Assembly (NCBI GenBank): GCA_023953835.1
Contig: JAMLJB010000001.1
Span: forward strand, 1,674,001 to 1,738,000
Length of the DNA stretch: 64,000 bases
DNA from: Rhizobiaceae bacterium
GTDB taxonomy: Bacteria; Pseudomonadota; Alphaproteobacteria; Rhizobiales; Rhizobiaceae
Reading direction: 5' to 3'
Positions 17,598-27,623 of the stretch are shown piece by piece. The first letter of the stretch is position 1. Each line of letters begins with the position of its first letter. Under the pieces are notes generated by a model. That model saw nothing but the letters and a program-made list of their open reading frames with translations, searched no databases and was not told where the DNA came from. Both the position numbers and the translations under genes were made by a program.

Positions 17598-18356
17598 CTA
17601 GGGATGCCGGATGAGCACGGCGCCGACGATAGGCCCGAGCTTGCCGTCTTCCGTGGCTCCCTGCAAAAGCGCGGCACAGCCGCCTTTGCTGTCAAACTCA
17701 CTTTTCGGAAGCTCGAATTCGGTCGCCTTGCCGTGCCATACGCCCGCTGCGCGGACACCGGTCACGGCATTGAGATATATGGCCTTGCGCCCGACATTCT
17801 CGCCCCTGTCGATGTCGATGGCGCGAGGTGGCTCGAAATAGACGAGCATCAAATTCGCCTCGGCGGCAGGCTGCGTGGTTGAACCCGCTTTGATAATGAT
17901 GCTGTCCTTCGTTTCGGACACGGTGAGGTTCACCACCATGCCCTCTCCCTGCTTGTCGAAAAGCGCAAGGCCGTCTTCTACCGATTTTCGGTCGCCGCCT
18001 TTGAAATCGCCCCGCCCGTTGACGATGAGCTGCGGCGTGTAGATGGACCGGTCGCCGAAGCTGCGCATATAGGCGTATTGGCGCTCGGTGTTTTCAGGCT
18101 TGGCGAGCGTGTCCTTCCAGCCGAGATAGTCCCAATAGTCGACGTGGTAGGCGAGTGCGATCACCTCACCCTTCTGGACCATTTCGTTGAAAAAGGAATC
18201 GGCTGGCGGGCACGAATTGCACCCCTGGCTGGTGAAAAGCTCAACCACGCCAAGCGGCTTTTCGTCGTTCGCGGATGCAGGCAAGGCAAGCGCCGTCCAT
18301 GCAATGACGGCAAGCAGCGCAGTCCTGACGGTACGTGAAGTCTGGGTGATTTTCAT
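17598..18356 (-). CDS. DUF1223 thioredoxin-like secreted protein
   Basis: The 252-aa protein has an N-terminal signal peptide (TALLAVIAWTALALPASA) and VELFTSQGCNSCPPADSFF near residue 40, a CxxC-type redox motif of the DUF1223 family. YHVDYWDYLGWKD and YTPQLIVNG are family-typical. It probably acts in the periplasm as a thiol-disulfide protein, but no substrate is known. It lies next to acnA and the ccm genes, which also handle periplasmic thiols, though the link is only positional. Confidence 0.88.
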   Translation of the reverse strand: MKITQTSRTVRTALLAVIAWTALALPASANDEKPLGVVELFTSQGCNSCPPADSFFNEMVQKGEVIALAYHVDYWDYLGWKDTLAKPENTERQYAYMRSFGDRSIYTPQLIVNGRGDFKGGDRKSVEDGLALFDKQGEGMVVNLTVSETKDSIIIKAGSTTQPAAEANLMLVYFEPPRAIDIDRGENVGRKAIYLNAVTGVRAAGVWHGKATEFELPKSEFDSKGGCAALLQGATEDGKLGPIVGAVLIRHP

Positions 18357-18513
18357 GTCCTGTCGCTGCGCCGGATTTCCTCCGCTGGCTATGTGCCAGA
18401 GCCGGGCTTCAAAGCGAAGTCACGAAGGGGTGAAAATATCAAGCCCCGCTGCGCTGTTCCTCATCTGGCCGCCATAAGCCGGCCCTTCGCTATGGCTCAG
18501 GGCGTTCATCGCT

Positions 18514-18539
18514 CGATAAGCCCATTCAAGGGCTTATCG
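18514..18539. repeat. Hairpin in a repeat-like intergenic region
   Basis: CGATAAGCCC and GGGCTTATCG form a perfect 10-bp stem with a 6-base loop between the DUF1223 gene and the acnA stop. No T-run follows on either strand. The nearby CTTCACGGGGAGAAG (18571-18585) resembles part of the ccmA-ccmB repeat, so the whole 18357-18610 gap may be a degenerate copy of a rhizobial intergenic element. Confidence 0.5.
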
Positions 18540-18610
18540 TTCGCTTCGCGACCCGCTCCTCACCCCGTGCTTCACGGGGAGAAGAGCGCTGTTGCAGATG
18601 GTTTCGCCAA

Positions 18611-21301
18611 TCAGGCTGCGAGGTCGCGCAGCACATATTGCAGGATGCCGCCGTTCTTGTAGTAGTCCAGCTCATCCAGCGTATCGATGCGGCACAGGAT
18701 CGGCACGTTCTTCACCGTGCCGTCGGCATAGGTAATCTTCGCCGTCATTTTCTGGCGCGGCTTGATGTTCTCGATGCCGTCGATCTCGACGATCTCGTCA
18801 CCCTTGAGGTTGAGTGTCTTCCAGCTCGTGCCTTCCTCGAACACGAAGGGTATGACGCCCATGCCGACGAGGTTGGAGCGATGGATGCGCTCGAAGGACT
18901 GCGCGATCACCGCGCGGACACCGAGCAGGTTCGTGCCCTTCGCCGCCCAGTCTCGTGAGGACCCGTTGCCATATTCGACGCCGGCGAAGATGACCAGCGG
19001 CACGCCTTCCTTCTTGTATTCCATCGCGGCGTCGTAGATCGACATTTCTTCCTTCGACGGATAGTGGATGGTGTAGCCGCCTTCGCGTCCGTTTTCGCCC
19101 AGCATGTGGTTGCGGATGCGGATGTTGGCGAACGTGCCGCGCATCATCACCTCATGGTTTCCGCGCCGCGTGCCGTACTGGTTGAAATCGGCGACGCCGA
19201 CGCCGTGGTCGATCAGGTACTTGCCTGCTGGCGAGGCCGCCTTGATCGAACCGGCGGGCGAGATGTGGTCGGTGGTGATCTTGTCACCGAACAGACCAAG
19301 CACACGCGCTCCCTTGATGTCTCCGACATGGCCCGCTCGTGGCTTCATGCCCGCGAAATAGGGCGGGTTCTGCACATAGGTCGAGGAATCGTCCCAGGCG
19401 TAGGTCTGGCCGGTCGGCGCATTGACCGCGCGCCAGTGCTCGTCGCCCTTGAACACATCGGAATATTTGCGCGCGAACAGGTCGCGTGTGACGTTCTTCT
19501 CGATGAATTCCTGGATTTCGGCGGAAGTCGGCCAGATTTCGCGCAGGTAGACCGGCTTGCCGTCCTTGTCCTCGCCGATGGGTTCGGTGGTGAGGTCCTT
19601 GGTCACCGTACCGGCAAGTGCGTGGGCGACGACCAGCGGCGGCGAGGCGAGATAGTTGGCCTGCACGTCGGGCGATACGCGACCCTCGAAGTTGCGGTTG
19701 CCAGACAGGACGGCCGCCGCGATGATGCCCTTGTCATTGATCGTCTTTGAGATCGGTTCCGGCAGCGGGCCGGAATTGCCGATGCAGGTCGTGCAGCCGA
19801 AGCCGACAAGGTTGAAGCCGATCTGGTCCAGCTCCTTCTGGAGGCCGGATTTTTCCAGATATTCGGCAACCACCTGCGATCCCGGTGCGAGGGAGGTTTT
19901 CACCCACGGCTTCTGTTTCAGGCCGCGCCTGTTGGCGTTGCGCGCGAGCAGTCCCGCGCCGATCAGCACGGAGGGATTGGATGTGTTGGTGCAGGAGGTT
20001 ATCGCGGCGATCGCCACGTCGCCGTGGCCGATCTCAAAATCCTCACCCTCGACCGCGTAGCGCTTATGGACGTCGACGGTCTTCTTGTACTCCGCTTCGA
20101 GCGCCTTGGCGAAGCCATCGGCAATGCCTTCCAGCGGCACGCGGCCTTCGGGACGCTTGGGACCCGCCATCGATGGGACGACCTCGCCGAGATCGAGTTC
20201 GAGCGTGTCGGTGAACACCGGATCAGCGCTGTCGGCTTCACGCCACATGCCCTGCGCCTTGCAATAGGCCTCGACCAGCGCGATGCGGTCTTCGGCGCGG
20301 CCCGACATGTTGAGATAGCGCACAGTTTCCGTGTCGACGGGGAAGAAGCCGCAGGTCGCGCCATATTCCGGCGCCATGTTGCCGATGGTGGCGCGGTCGG
20401 CCAGTGTCATGTTGGACAGGCCGGGACCGAAGAACTCGACAAACTTGCCGACGACGCCCTTCTTGCGCAGCATCTGTGTCACGGTGAGCACGAGATCGGT
20501 TGCGGTGACGCCTTCCTTGAGCTTGCCGGTGAGGCGGAAGCCGATCACCTCCGGCAAAAGCATGGAAACCGGCTGGCCGAGCATCGCCGCCTCTGCCTCG
20601 ATGCCGCCCACGCCCCAGCCGAGAACGCCGAGGCCGTTGACCATGGTGGTGTGCGAATCGGTGCCGACGCAGGTGTCTGGATAGGCGACGGTCTCGCCGT
20701 CTTCGGTGTTGGTCCAGACCGTCTGCGCCAGATATTCGAGGTTCACCTGATGACAGATGCCGGTTCCCGGCGGCACGACGCGGAAATTGCGGAACGCCTG
20801 CTGGCCCCATTTCAGGAATTTGTAGCGCTCTTCGTTGCGCGCATATTCAAGCTCGACATTGCGGGCAAACGCCATCGGCGTGCCGAACTCGTCCACGATC
20901 ACTGAATGGTCGATGACGAGATCGACCGGCACCAGCGGATTGATCTTTTCGGGATCGCCTCCCAGCGCCTTGATGCCGTCGCGCATCGCGGCGAGGTCCA
21001 CCACGGCGGGCACGCCGGTGAAGTCCTGCATCAGCACGCGCGCCGGACGATAAGCGATCTCCACGCCCGCGCTGCCCTTGTCCACCAGCCAGTCGGCGAC
21101 GGCCTTGATGGACTCCTTCGTGACGGAACGACCGTCCTCGTTGCGCAGCAGGTTCTCCAGCAGCACCTTCATGGAATAGGGAAGCTGCGAAACCCCTGTG
21201 AGGCCGTTCTTCTCGGCCTCGATGAGGTTGAAATAGGCATATTCGGCACCGCCAGCCGAGAGCGTGCGCTTGCAATTGAAACTGTCGAGAGATTTCGCCA
21301 C
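18611..21301 (-). CDS. acnA: Aconitate hydratase A
   Basis: The 896-aa enzyme interconverts citrate and isocitrate in the TCA cycle using a 4Fe-4S cluster. The cluster ligands appear in [10 protein letters not shown] and [12 protein letters not shown]; the swivelling C-terminal domain has [13 protein letters not shown] and [14 protein letters not shown] chose GTG 21301 ([13 protein letters not shown]) because AAGGA lies 9 bases upstream and the resulting length equals the usual rhizobial 896 aa; ATG 21355 gives 18 more residues but has no ribosome site. It is divergent from ccmA. Confidence 0.95.
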   Translation of the reverse strand: MAKSLDSFNCKRTLSAGGAEYAYFNLIEAEKNGLTGVSQLPYSMKVLLENLLRNEDGRSVTKESIKAVADWLVDKGSAGVEIAYRPARVLMQDFTGVPAVVDLAAMRDGIKALGGDPEKINPLVPVDLVIDHSVIVDEFGTPMAFARNVELEYARNEERYKFLKWGQQAFRNFRVVPPGTGICHQVNLEYLAQTVWTNTEDGETVAYPDTCVGTDSHTTMVNGLGVLGWGVGGIEAEAAMLGQPVSMLLPEVIGFRLTGKLKEGVTATDLVLTVTQMLRKKGVVGKFVEFFGPGLSNMTLADRATIGNMAPEYGATCGFFPVDTETVRYLNMSGRAEDRIALVEAYCKAQGMWREADSADPVFTDTLELDLGEVVPSMAGPKRPEGRVPLEGIADGFAKALEAEYKKTVDVHKRYAVEGEDFEIGHGDVAIAAITSCTNTSNPSVLIGAGLLARNANRRGLKQKPWVKTSLAPGSQVVAEYLEKSGLQKELDQIGFNLVGFGCTTCIGNSGPLPEPISKTINDKGIIAAAVLSGNRNFEGRVSPDVQANYLASPPLVVAHALAGTVTKDLTTEPIGEDKDGKPVYLREIWPTSAEIQEFIEKNVTRDLFARKYSDVFKGDEHWRAVNAPTGQTYAWDDSSTYVQNPPYFAGMKPRAGHVGDIKGARVLGLFGDKITTDHISPAGSIKAASPAGKYLIDHGVGVADFNQYGTRRGNHEVMMRGTFANIRIRNHMLGENGREGGYTIHYPSKEEMSIYDAAMEYKKEGVPLVIFAGVEYGNGSSRDWAAKGTNLLGVRAVIAQSFERIHRSNLVGMGVIPFVFEEGTSWKTLNLKGDEIVEIDGIENIKPRQKMTAKITYADGTVKNVPILCRIDTLDELDYYKNGGILQYVLRDLAA

Positions 21302-21587
21302 GTGCAATACATCCTTAGTCTGTTCAGCCTGAAAGGGAACGGACTCCGATGGCATGCAATCACGCGCAAAGGTGCGGGTACGGCCATTTCCGCTGTCCGC
21401 TCCCAAGCAACCCGAGCCGTTAAAGGCGGCGCGTGCGTTGGTTCGGCGCAATTTCGTTTGCCTTCCCCGACCGCTGGGGTTGGTATCCCGGATATAGAGA
21501 AATTCCCGGAATAGTTCTAGACAGTGTTTTGCTAATTTTGCTGCATCGCACCGTGATTTCGGTGAGACTTTCGGCGAAGGAGAGGGA

Positions 21588-22187
21588 ATGCTGCTTGAGG
21601 CCGAGAATCTGGCCGTCGAACGGGGTGGGGAAATCGTGTTCGACGGCGTTTCCTTCGCGCTGCGCGACGGCGGAAGCGTGGTGGTCACCGGCGCGAACGG
21701 CGTGGGCAAATCGACATTGCTGCGCGCGGTCGCCGGGCTGCTGCCGCTGGCGGCGGGCGCGATCAGGTTTGAAGGCGATGCGGAATTTTCCGAGCCGGGG
21801 CTGGCGTGCCACTATCTCGGACATCAGAACGCGATGAAACCGGCGCTCACCGTTTCGGAGAATCTCGGCTTCTGGCGCGAATTCAACGGCAATCCACATC
21901 TTGAGATCACGGAATCGCTGGAGATGGTAGGGCTGGGCGAAATCGGGCACCTGCCTTTCGGCTACCTGTCCACGGGGCAGCGCCGGCGCGCGGCGATTGC
22001 GAAGCTCCTGGTGTCCTACAGGCCGGTCTGGATTCTTGACGAGCCGACCTCCGGTCTGGACAAGGCGTCGGAGATGCAGTTCGCCGCACTGATGCGCGCG
22101 CATCTCGATGATGGCGGTATGCTGCTGGCGGCAACGCATCATCCCCTCGGAGTTGAGGATGCGACGGAATTGAGGATGGGGCGATGA
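21588..22187 (+). CDS. ccmA: Haem exporter ATP-binding protein CcmA
   Basis: The 199-aa ABC ATPase of cytochrome c maturation has Walker [10 protein letters not shown], signature YLSTGQRRR and Walker [12 protein letters not shown]. With CcmB and CcmC it drives release of haem-loaded CcmE in the periplasm. GGAGAGGGA lies just before ATG 21588. ccmB follows after 217 bases, an unusually wide gap filled by an inverted repeat. Confidence 0.94.
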   Translation: MLLEAENLAVERGGEIVFDGVSFALRDGGSVVVTGANGVGKSTLLRAVAGLLPLAAGAIRFEGDAEFSEPGLACHYLGHQNAMKPALTVSENLGFWREFNGNPHLEITESLEMVGLGEIGHLPFGYLSTGQRRRAAIAKLLVSYRPVWILDEPTSGLDKASEMQFAALMRAHLDDGGMLLAATHHPLGVEDATELRMGR

Positions 22188-22205
22188 TGCTGGTGACAGG
22201 AAAAC

Positions 22206-22361
22206 ACCCCTCATCCGGCTGCCGCCACCTTCTCCCACAAGGGGAGAAGGCGAATGTCCGCGGCGCTTCGTTTGTCCTGCGCGGTTCGCGATTTGAGGTG
22301 GCGATGGTGAAATCTCCCTTCTCCCCTTGTGGGAGAAGGTGGCGGCAGCCGGATGAGGGGT
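22206..22361. repeat. Perfect 45-bp inverted repeat between ccmA and ccmB
   Basis: Bases 22206-22250 are the exact reverse complement of 22317-22361, with a 66-base spacer. The arm itself contains a smaller palindrome (CTTCTCCCACAAGGGGAGAAG). It resembles the RIME-type intergenic mosaic elements of rhizobia, a family known from Sinorhizobium. As RNA it would form a long hairpin inside the ccm transcript and could stabilise or attenuate the mRNA. Confidence 0.9.
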
Positions 22362-22404
22362 TTGCTATCTCTGCCATTTCGCACGATGCGGAAGCTCGCC
22401 CATC

Positions 22405-23070
22405 ATGCTAGCGCTTTTCCTGCGCGATGTTCGGCTTGGGGTGCGTGCCGGCGGGGGCGCACTGACCGGCGTGCTGTTCTTTCTCGCGGTTGTCGCGATC
22501 ATGCCCTTTGCCGTCGGCCCGGACCTCAACCTGTTGTCGCGAATCGGTCCAGCGATCCTGTGGATCGGCGCGCTGCTGGCAAGCCTGCTCGGGCTGGACA
22601 GGCTTTTCCAGGCGGACCGCGAGGATGGGTCGCTCGACCTCCTCATTCTGGGCACGGACCGAATTTCGCTGGTGCTTGCGGTACTGACGAAATGCTTCGC
22701 GCATTGGGTGACGGGTGTGCTGCCTTTGGTGATCGCGGCGCCGCTGCTCGGATTGCTGATGAACATGCCCGCCATCGGCATCGGCGCGACGGCGCTCACG
22801 CTGCTGGTCGGCACGCCCGCGATCACTTTTGTCGGCGCGGCGGGCGCAGCGGTGGCGGTCGCGCTGCCGCGCGGCGGCGTTCTGATTTCCGTGCTCGTCC
22901 TGCCGCTCGTTGTTCCTGTGCTGATTTTCGGGGTATCGGCAAGCTATGGCGCGGTTGCCGAACCCGACCCTTTTCTACCGCCCTTCCTGATGCTGGCGGC
23001 GCTCACGCTCTTCCTTGCCGTGGTCGGGCCGGTGGCGGCGGCGGTCGCGCTCAGGTGGGCAAGCGATTGA
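22405..23070 (+). CDS. ccmB: Haem exporter permease CcmB
   Basis: The 221-aa membrane protein has about six membrane segments and the family stretch LASLLGLDRLFQADREDGSLDLLIL. It is the permease partner of CcmA in cytochrome c maturation. ATG 22405 starts 44 bases after the inverted repeat; no strong ribosome site is visible. Confidence 0.94.
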   Translation: MLALFLRDVRLGVRAGGGALTGVLFFLAVVAIMPFAVGPDLNLLSRIGPAILWIGALLASLLGLDRLFQADREDGSLDLLILGTDRISLVLAVLTKCFAHWVTGVLPLVIAAPLLGLLMNMPAIGIGATALTLLVGTPAITFVGAAGAAVAVALPRGGVLISVLVLPLVVPVLIFGVSASYGAVAEPDPFLPPFLMLAALTLFLAVVGPVAAAVALRWASD

Positions 23071-23123
23071 GCGCGTCAGAAAGGTCAATTGCGCGCCGCA
23101 ATTGCTGCGTTTAATGAGCGAAC

Positions 23124-23885
23124 ATGTCTGAAACGGTGGCCTCGGCTCGTAAAATATCCGATCTCGCCAATCCGACGCGCTTCATCGCGCTGACGGACAG
23201 GCTGGTGCCGTGGCTGGCGGTGCTCTCGGGTGTCCTGCTTGCCGCCGGTCTTTATCTCAGTTTCGCCGCGCCGGAGGACTATCAGCAGGGAACCACCGTG
23301 CGCATCATGTATATCCACGTGCCTTTCGCGTGGCTGTCCATGATGTGCTACACACTCATGTCTGTCTCCGCGCTGGGCACGCTGGTGTGGCGGCATCCGC
23401 TGGCCGATGTCGCGCTCAAGTCGGCGGCGCCGATCGGCGCGACCTTCACGGCGCTGGCGCTGATCACCGGCTCGATCTGGGGAAAGCCCATGTGGGGCAC
23501 ATGGTGGGTGTGGGACGCGCGGCTGACCTCGGTGTTCGTGCTGTTCATCATCTATCTCGGGATTATCGCACTGACGCGGGCGATGGACGATCCGTCGCGC
23601 GCGGCGCGGGCCGCCGCCATCATGACGCTGGTCGGCTTCATCAACATCCCGATCATCAAGTTCTCGGTGGACTGGTGGAACACGCTTCACCAGCCGGCAA
23701 GCGTCATCCGGCTTGGCGGGTCGACCATTCACCCAAGCCTGCTCTGGCCGCTTCTGGTGATGGCGCTCGGTTTCACCGTGCTGTTTTTTACTCTTCACAT
23801 GATGGCGATGCGGACCGAAATCTGGCGGCGGCGCGTGCGTTCCATGCGCCAGCTTGCCGCGCGGCGCGCGGATGGTGGCCGATGA
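23124..23885 (+). CDS. ccmC: Haem handling protein CcmC
   Basis: The 253-aa integral membrane protein has the Trp-rich haem-binding stretch WGKPMWGTWWVWDARLTS near residues 121-138, with His in MYIHVPFAW and in LHQPAS. It loads haem onto CcmE at the periplasmic face. Six membrane segments. ccmD begins inside its stop codon. Confidence 0.96.
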   Translation: MSETVASARKISDLANPTRFIALTDRLVPWLAVLSGVLLAAGLYLSFAAPEDYQQGTTVRIMYIHVPFAWLSMMCYTLMSVSALGTLVWRHPLADVALKSAAPIGATFTALALITGSIWGKPMWGTWWVWDARLTSVFVLFIIYLGIIALTRAMDDPSRAARAAAIMTLVGFINIPIIKFSVDWWNTLHQPASVIRLGGSTIHPSLLWPLLVMALGFTVLFFTLHMMAMRTEIWRRRVRSMRQLAARRADGGR

Positions 23886-24049
23886 GCGCGCATGACCTCT
23901 ATGTCGCGGCCGCCTATGGGGTGACGGTCGCGGTGCTGGCGGGACTGGCAGGAATCATCCTCGCCGACCAGCGCGCACGCAAGCGCGAGCTTGCCGAACT
24001 GGAGAGGAAAGGTCACAGACGGCGCTCCGACAAGGAGGCGTCCGCGTGA
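23882..24049 (+). CDS. ccmD: Haem exporter subunit CcmD
   Basis: The 55-aa protein has one membrane segment (YVAAAYGVTVAVLAGLAGIILA) followed by a basic tail (RKRELAELERKGHRRR), the normal CcmD layout. It joins the CcmABC complex. ATG 23882 overlaps the ccmC stop by 4 bases and its own stop overlaps the ccmG start. Confidence 0.9.
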   Translation: MSAHDLYVAAAYGVTVAVLAGLAGIILADQRARKRELAELERKGHRRRSDKEASA

Positions 24050-24627
24050 CCGGCAGTCAGGGCGCGTCGGCGAAGCCCCGCATGGTGCTCGTCATCCTGC
24101 CGCTGCTCGTGTTTCTCGCGTTGGCGGCGATTTTCTTTCGGCAGTTGATGTCGGGCGAGGATGTCTCGGTCGTGCCTTCGGCGTTAATTGGCCAGAAGGC
24201 GCCGCCGACCAACCTGCCGGCTCTGGAAGGCGTGGGCGTGCCCGGCCTGGACACCGCCAGATTCGGCGGAAAGGTCACACTGGTCAACGTCTTTGCGTCA
24301 TGGTGCGCGCCGTGCCGCGAGGAACATCCCGTGTTGCTCCAGCTTTCCGGGAACAAACGCTTCGACCTGGCCGGGCTGAACTACAAGGACCAGCCGGACA
24401 ATGCGCGGCGTTTCCTTGGCGAACTTGGCAATCCGTTCAGTGCAATCGGCGTCGATGAAAAAGGCCGTGCGGCCATAGATTGGGGCGTGTACGGCGTGCC
24501 GGAAACATTTGTCATCGGCAAGGACGGCGCGATTCTCTTCAAGCATGTCGGACCGCTCACGGCGGACTCCGTGCGTCAAACGCTCATGCCTGAAATCGAA
24601 AAAGCGCTTGCGGGGCAGCCGGGCTGA
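24046..24627 (+). CDS. ccmG: Periplasmic thiol-disulfide oxidoreductase CcmG/DsbE
   Basis: The 193-aa membrane-anchored thioredoxin has an N-terminal anchor (VLVILPLLVFLALAAIFF) and FASWCAPCREEHP near residues 87-99. It reduces apocytochrome c for haem attachment. The start is GTG 24046, overlapping the ccmD stop. The ccmEFH genes are not in the window, so they lie elsewhere. Confidence 0.94.
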   Translation: MTGSQGASAKPRMVLVILPLLVFLALAAIFFRQLMSGEDVSVVPSALIGQKAPPTNLPALEGVGVPGLDTARFGGKVTLVNVFASWCAPCREEHPVLLQLSGNKRFDLAGLNYKDQPDNARRFLGELGNPFSAIGVDEKGRAAIDWGVYGVPETFVIGKDGAILFKHVGPLTADSVRQTLMPEIEKALAGQPG

Positions 24628-24679
24628 AAACCCCGCACCGGCTCAGGCGGTTCGTTCACCGCCCCAGCCGGTTTGGGAA

Positions 24680-24705
24680 GGGTCTCGATCCGTTCGGAGA
24701 GACCC
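24680..24705 (+). terminator. Hairpin after ccmG, possible terminator
   Basis: GGGTCTC and GAGACCC (24680-24686 and 24699-24705) can pair about 50 bases beyond the ccmG stop. No clear T-run follows, so the termination role is uncertain. Confidence 0.35.
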
Positions 24706-24741
24706 GGCTTGCGAATTTCGTGCCCCGCTTTCGGCCCGGAC

Positions 24742-24897
24742 TTAGCGCCCGTACACTTCCTGATAGGCGGCGCGGAGCATCTCGTCGCGATTGCCGTTGA
24801 AGTCGGCGAGGTCGCGGTCGGTCAGGCTGCGGATCTCATTGACCATGCGCTGATAGCGAGCGCGCTTGATGAAGGTTTTTCGAATGCCGTTGAACAT
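24742..24897 (-). CDS. DUF1127 small protein
   Basis: The 51-aa product starts MFNGIRKTFIKRARYQRMVNEI and contains LTDRDLADFNGNRDEM, a DUF1127 pattern (basic helix then L-D-L-D/NRDEI). AAAGGAA lies 8 bases upstream of ATG 24897. DUF1127 proteins are often short and in alphaproteobacteria some bind RNA or affect phosphate, carbon or sRNA metabolism. The role here is unknown. A shorter relative lies 220 bases upstream. Confidence 0.82.
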   Translation of the reverse strand: MFNGIRKTFIKRARYQRMVNEIRSLTDRDLADFNGNRDEMLRAAYQEVYGR

Positions 24898-25062
24898 TGC
24901 TCGGGTTCCTTTCGGGTTACCTGGTTTCCTCCCCTTTGGAACACCGTGAATATAGGCGTTCTATTGTGCGATGCAAAATACCTTATTGCAATGCAGCATT
25001 GCGATGTCGGCATGGCTTGATGTGCCCGCTGTTGCACCGGATTTGTGCATCTGCCGGAAACG

Positions 25063-25096
25063 AAAACGGCCAGCCCATATCGGACTGGCCGTTCTT
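25063..25096 (-). terminator. Terminator of the second small gene
   Basis: AACGGCCAG/CTGGCCGTT (25065-25073, 25085-25093) with an 11-base loop is followed on the minus strand by TTTTCGTTT. It lies 23 bases past the stop at 25119. Confidence 0.75.
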
Positions 25097-25118
25097 TCCC
25101 TAGACTTTGACCTTTGTG

Positions 25119-25250
25119 TCAGCGTCCGTAAACGCGCGCGTAAATCTCTGCCAGGCTGTCTACATACCGGCTTTCGAGCGCGTTGAATTCCTTGTTCTTG
25201 GCCGCAGCCTTACGCTCCGCGGCAAAATGGGCGATCATACGATTGAACAT
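25119..25250 (-). CDS. Small basic protein related to the DUF1127 neighbour
   Basis: The 43-aa product reads MFNRMIAHFAAERKAAAKNK, then a tail ending VYGR. Start (MFN) and end (VYGR) match the neighbouring DUF1127 protein, suggesting tandem duplication and divergence; the middle lacks the full DUF1127 pattern. A terminator follows. A GGCCGGC/GCCGGCC hairpin (25260-25277) lies about 10 bases upstream of the start and no ribosome site is evident, so translation may be controlled. Confidence 0.7.
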   Translation of the reverse strand: MFNRMIAHFAAERKAAAKNKEFNALESRYVDSLAEIYARVYGR

Positions 25251-25398
25251 TTTCGCTTTGGCCGGCCACCGCCGGCCCCTTTCTTGTTATGCCGGTTAAA
25301 TAAAATCTGGCCGTCGCTTCAGCTAGGGTGTTTCCGGCATTCGAGATATGCAGCCTGTGCAATGCTTGGGCATTTGCTGCCTAAATATTGACCAGTGG

Positions 25399-26070
25399 CT
25401 ACTTTCCCGCCTTCTGTTCCAGCGAGTGCCGCATGATGAGCGGCATCTGTGAGAACACGAAGATGAAGGTCAGCGCGGTGAAGCCGAACAATTTGAAGCC
25501 TGCCCAATATTCATCCGCCAGGTCGGGCGGGTAGATGGCGGCGAGACCTCGCCAGACGACCTCATTGAGGACGGCGCAGCCGACGAAAAACAGGCCCCAG
25601 CGCAATGTGAGCTTCTTCCAGCCTTCATCGTCGAGCTGGAACGCCTGGTCGAACACGTAGCCGAGCAGGGGACGCCCGAACGCCAGCCCGCCGAGCAGGA
25701 TGGCGGCAAACAGTGAATAGACGATGGTCGGCTTCATCTTGATGAAAGTGTCGTTCTGCAGCCAGATGGAAAGCCCGCCGAAGACAAGCACCACGACGCC
25801 CGACACCAGCGGCATCATGGGAAGGGATCGGGTCATCGCCCAGGACAGGGCGAGCGAGATGGCGGTTGCGGCCATGAAAAGCGCGGTCGCGATGAACAGC
25901 GGCTTTCCGAATGTGCCGAGCGCCGGAAACATCGATGCGAGCCAATGCCCCTTGAAGGTCGCGAGGAAGAAGATCAGCAACGGCCCCATTTCAAGCGCGA
26001 ACTTCAGGCCGGGACTGATTTTCTTCTGCCGATCGTCCGAAGGACCGGTTTCGAGGATTGGGTTGCTCAT
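25399..26070 (-). CDS. ispZ: Intracellular septation protein A (YciB/IspZ)
   Basis: The 223-aa inner-membrane protein has about six membrane segments and family stretches [31 protein letters not shown] and LNEVVWR. YciB-type proteins help envelope integrity and septum formation. It follows ftsY by 20 bases, in line with the ftsY-ispZ order of rhizobia. Confidence 0.93.
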   Translation of the reverse strand: MSNPILETGPSDDRQKKISPGLKFALEMGPLLIFFLATFKGHWLASMFPALGTFGKPLFIATALFMAATAISLALSWAMTRSLPMMPLVSGVVVLVFGGLSIWLQNDTFIKMKPTIVYSLFAAILLGGLAFGRPLLGYVFDQAFQLDDEGWKKLTLRWGLFFVGCAVLNEVVWRGLAAIYPPDLADEYWAGFKLFGFTALTFIFVFSQMPLIMRHSLEQKAGK

Positions 26071-26090
26071 GGCTTCCTGTCCTGCATCTG

Positions 26091-27623
26091 TCAGCCGACG
26101 CCTGCAATCGCCTTGGCAAAATCCCCTGCCGAGAACGGTTCCAGATCGTCCACCTGTTCGCCCACCCCTATGAAATAGACGGGCAGCTTGTGCTTCGCCG
26201 CAATGGCGACAAGAATACCGCCGCGCGCCGTTCCGTCGAGCTTTGTCATCACCAGCCCGTTCACACCTGCGACATTGCGAAAGATTTCCACCTGGTTGAG
26301 CGCGTTCTGCCCGGTGGTCGCGTCGACGGTCTGGAGCACTGTGTGTGGAGCCTCGGGGTCGAGCTTGCCGAGCACGCGCACGATCTTTTCCAACTCCGCC
26401 ATCAGTTCGGCCTTGTTCTGGAGGCGGCCCGCAGTGTCGATGATGAGCACATCGGAACCGGCCTCCTTTGCCTGCGCAAAGGCGTCATAGGCTAGTCCCG
26501 CCGCGTCGGCACCGAGGCGGGACGACACGACCGGCGAGCCGGTCCGCTCGCCCCAGATTTTCAACTGCTCGATCGCGGCGGCACGGAACGTGTCACCGGC
26601 GGCGAGCATCACGGAAAGCCCGCCCGCGCTGAGCTTCGCAGCGAGCTTGCCGATTGTCGTGGTCTTTCCGGTCCCGTTGACACCGACGACCAGAACGACA
26701 TGCGGCTTGTGCGACAGGTCCAGTTCGAGCGCCTGTGCGACGGGCGTCAACACCTTCTCCACCTCGCTCGCCATGACGGCGCGCACCTCGGCGTCGCTCA
26801 CCTCGCGGCCATATCGCCCGGATGCGAGCGTGTCGGTCACGCGCATCGCGGTCTCAAGACCGAGATCGGCGCGCAGCAGCACGTCTTCCAGTTCCTGAAG
26901 CGTGTCCTCATCGAGTTTGCGCCGGGTGAAAACACCAGCAATATTGCTCGAAAGCTCGCGAGAGGAGCGGGCAAGTCCCTGCCTCAGCCTCTGGTACCAT
27001 GAGATGCGCGCGACCGGCGCTGGCGCAGCCGGTTCCGCTTTCGCCTCGACCTTCTTCGCAACCGTGACCTTGCCTGCGGCAGGCGGCTCGACCGGCGGCA
27101 CGGCGACGGGCGGCCCGACAACGGGTGGCCCAACAACGGGTGGCACATTCGGTTCGGGAACGGGTGGAGGAGCAACCGGCTCCTCTACGATCTCCACCGG
27201 AAGGGGAGGCTCCGGCTCGGCTTTTGCGGGTTTCGGGTCGCGCCTGGGTGTCGCCTTCGGCGGAGCTTTCTGCCTCTCCTCAACATCAGGGATCGGCGCG
27301 GCCTCGATCTCGGGTTCGGGTCGCGTCGGCGGCAGCGGTTCGGCCGGCACTTCGTCCGGCAGGTCGGGCTCGACCGGGGGCGGGGCAACCGGCTCTTCGA
27401 CAATGGGCGCCGCAGGCTCCGACACGAGTTCGGGCGCTGGCTCCTCCGGCTCAATCGGCGGCGTTTCTACCGGCTGCGGTTCCGGCGGTGCCGGAGCCTC
27501 GTCGGTCTGCTTGAGGTCCTTGAGCGCTTCCCAATTGATCGGGGCGAGCGGCTCGTCCTCGACCGGCGTTTCGACGACCTCCTTCTTGCCGAAGGAGAAT
27601 ATGCGCTTGAGCAATCCGGCCAT
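26091..27623 (-). CDS. ftsY: Signal recognition particle receptor FtsY
   Basis: The 510-aa GTPase docks SRP-ribosome complexes at the membrane. The C-terminal NG domain (about 210-510) has [35 protein letters not shown] and [10 protein letters not shown]. The first 200 residues form a Pro- and acid-rich A domain with repeats such as [12 protein letters not shown], longer than in E. coli. ATG 27623 overlaps the mtaB stop by one base. Its partner ffh is 22 kb away in the window. Confidence 0.95.
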   Translation of the reverse strand: MAGLLKRIFSFGKKEVVETPVEDEPLAPINWEALKDLKQTDEAPAPPEPQPVETPPIEPEEPAPELVSEPAAPIVEEPVAPPPVEPDLPDEVPAEPLPPTRPEPEIEAAPIPDVEERQKAPPKATPRRDPKPAKAEPEPPLPVEIVEEPVAPPPVPEPNVPPVVGPPVVGPPVAVPPVEPPAAGKVTVAKKVEAKAEPAAPAPVARISWYQRLRQGLARSSRELSSNIAGVFTRRKLDEDTLQELEDVLLRADLGLETAMRVTDTLASGRYGREVSDAEVRAVMASEVEKVLTPVAQALELDLSHKPHVVLVVGVNGTGKTTTIGKLAAKLSAGGLSVMLAAGDTFRAAAIEQLKIWGERTGSPVVSSRLGADAAGLAYDAFAQAKEAGSDVLIIDTAGRLQNKAELMAELEKIVRVLGKLDPEAPHTVLQTVDATTGQNALNQVEIFRNVAGVNGLVMTKLDGTARGGILVAIAAKHKLPVYFIGVGEQVDDLEPFSAGDFAKAIAGVG

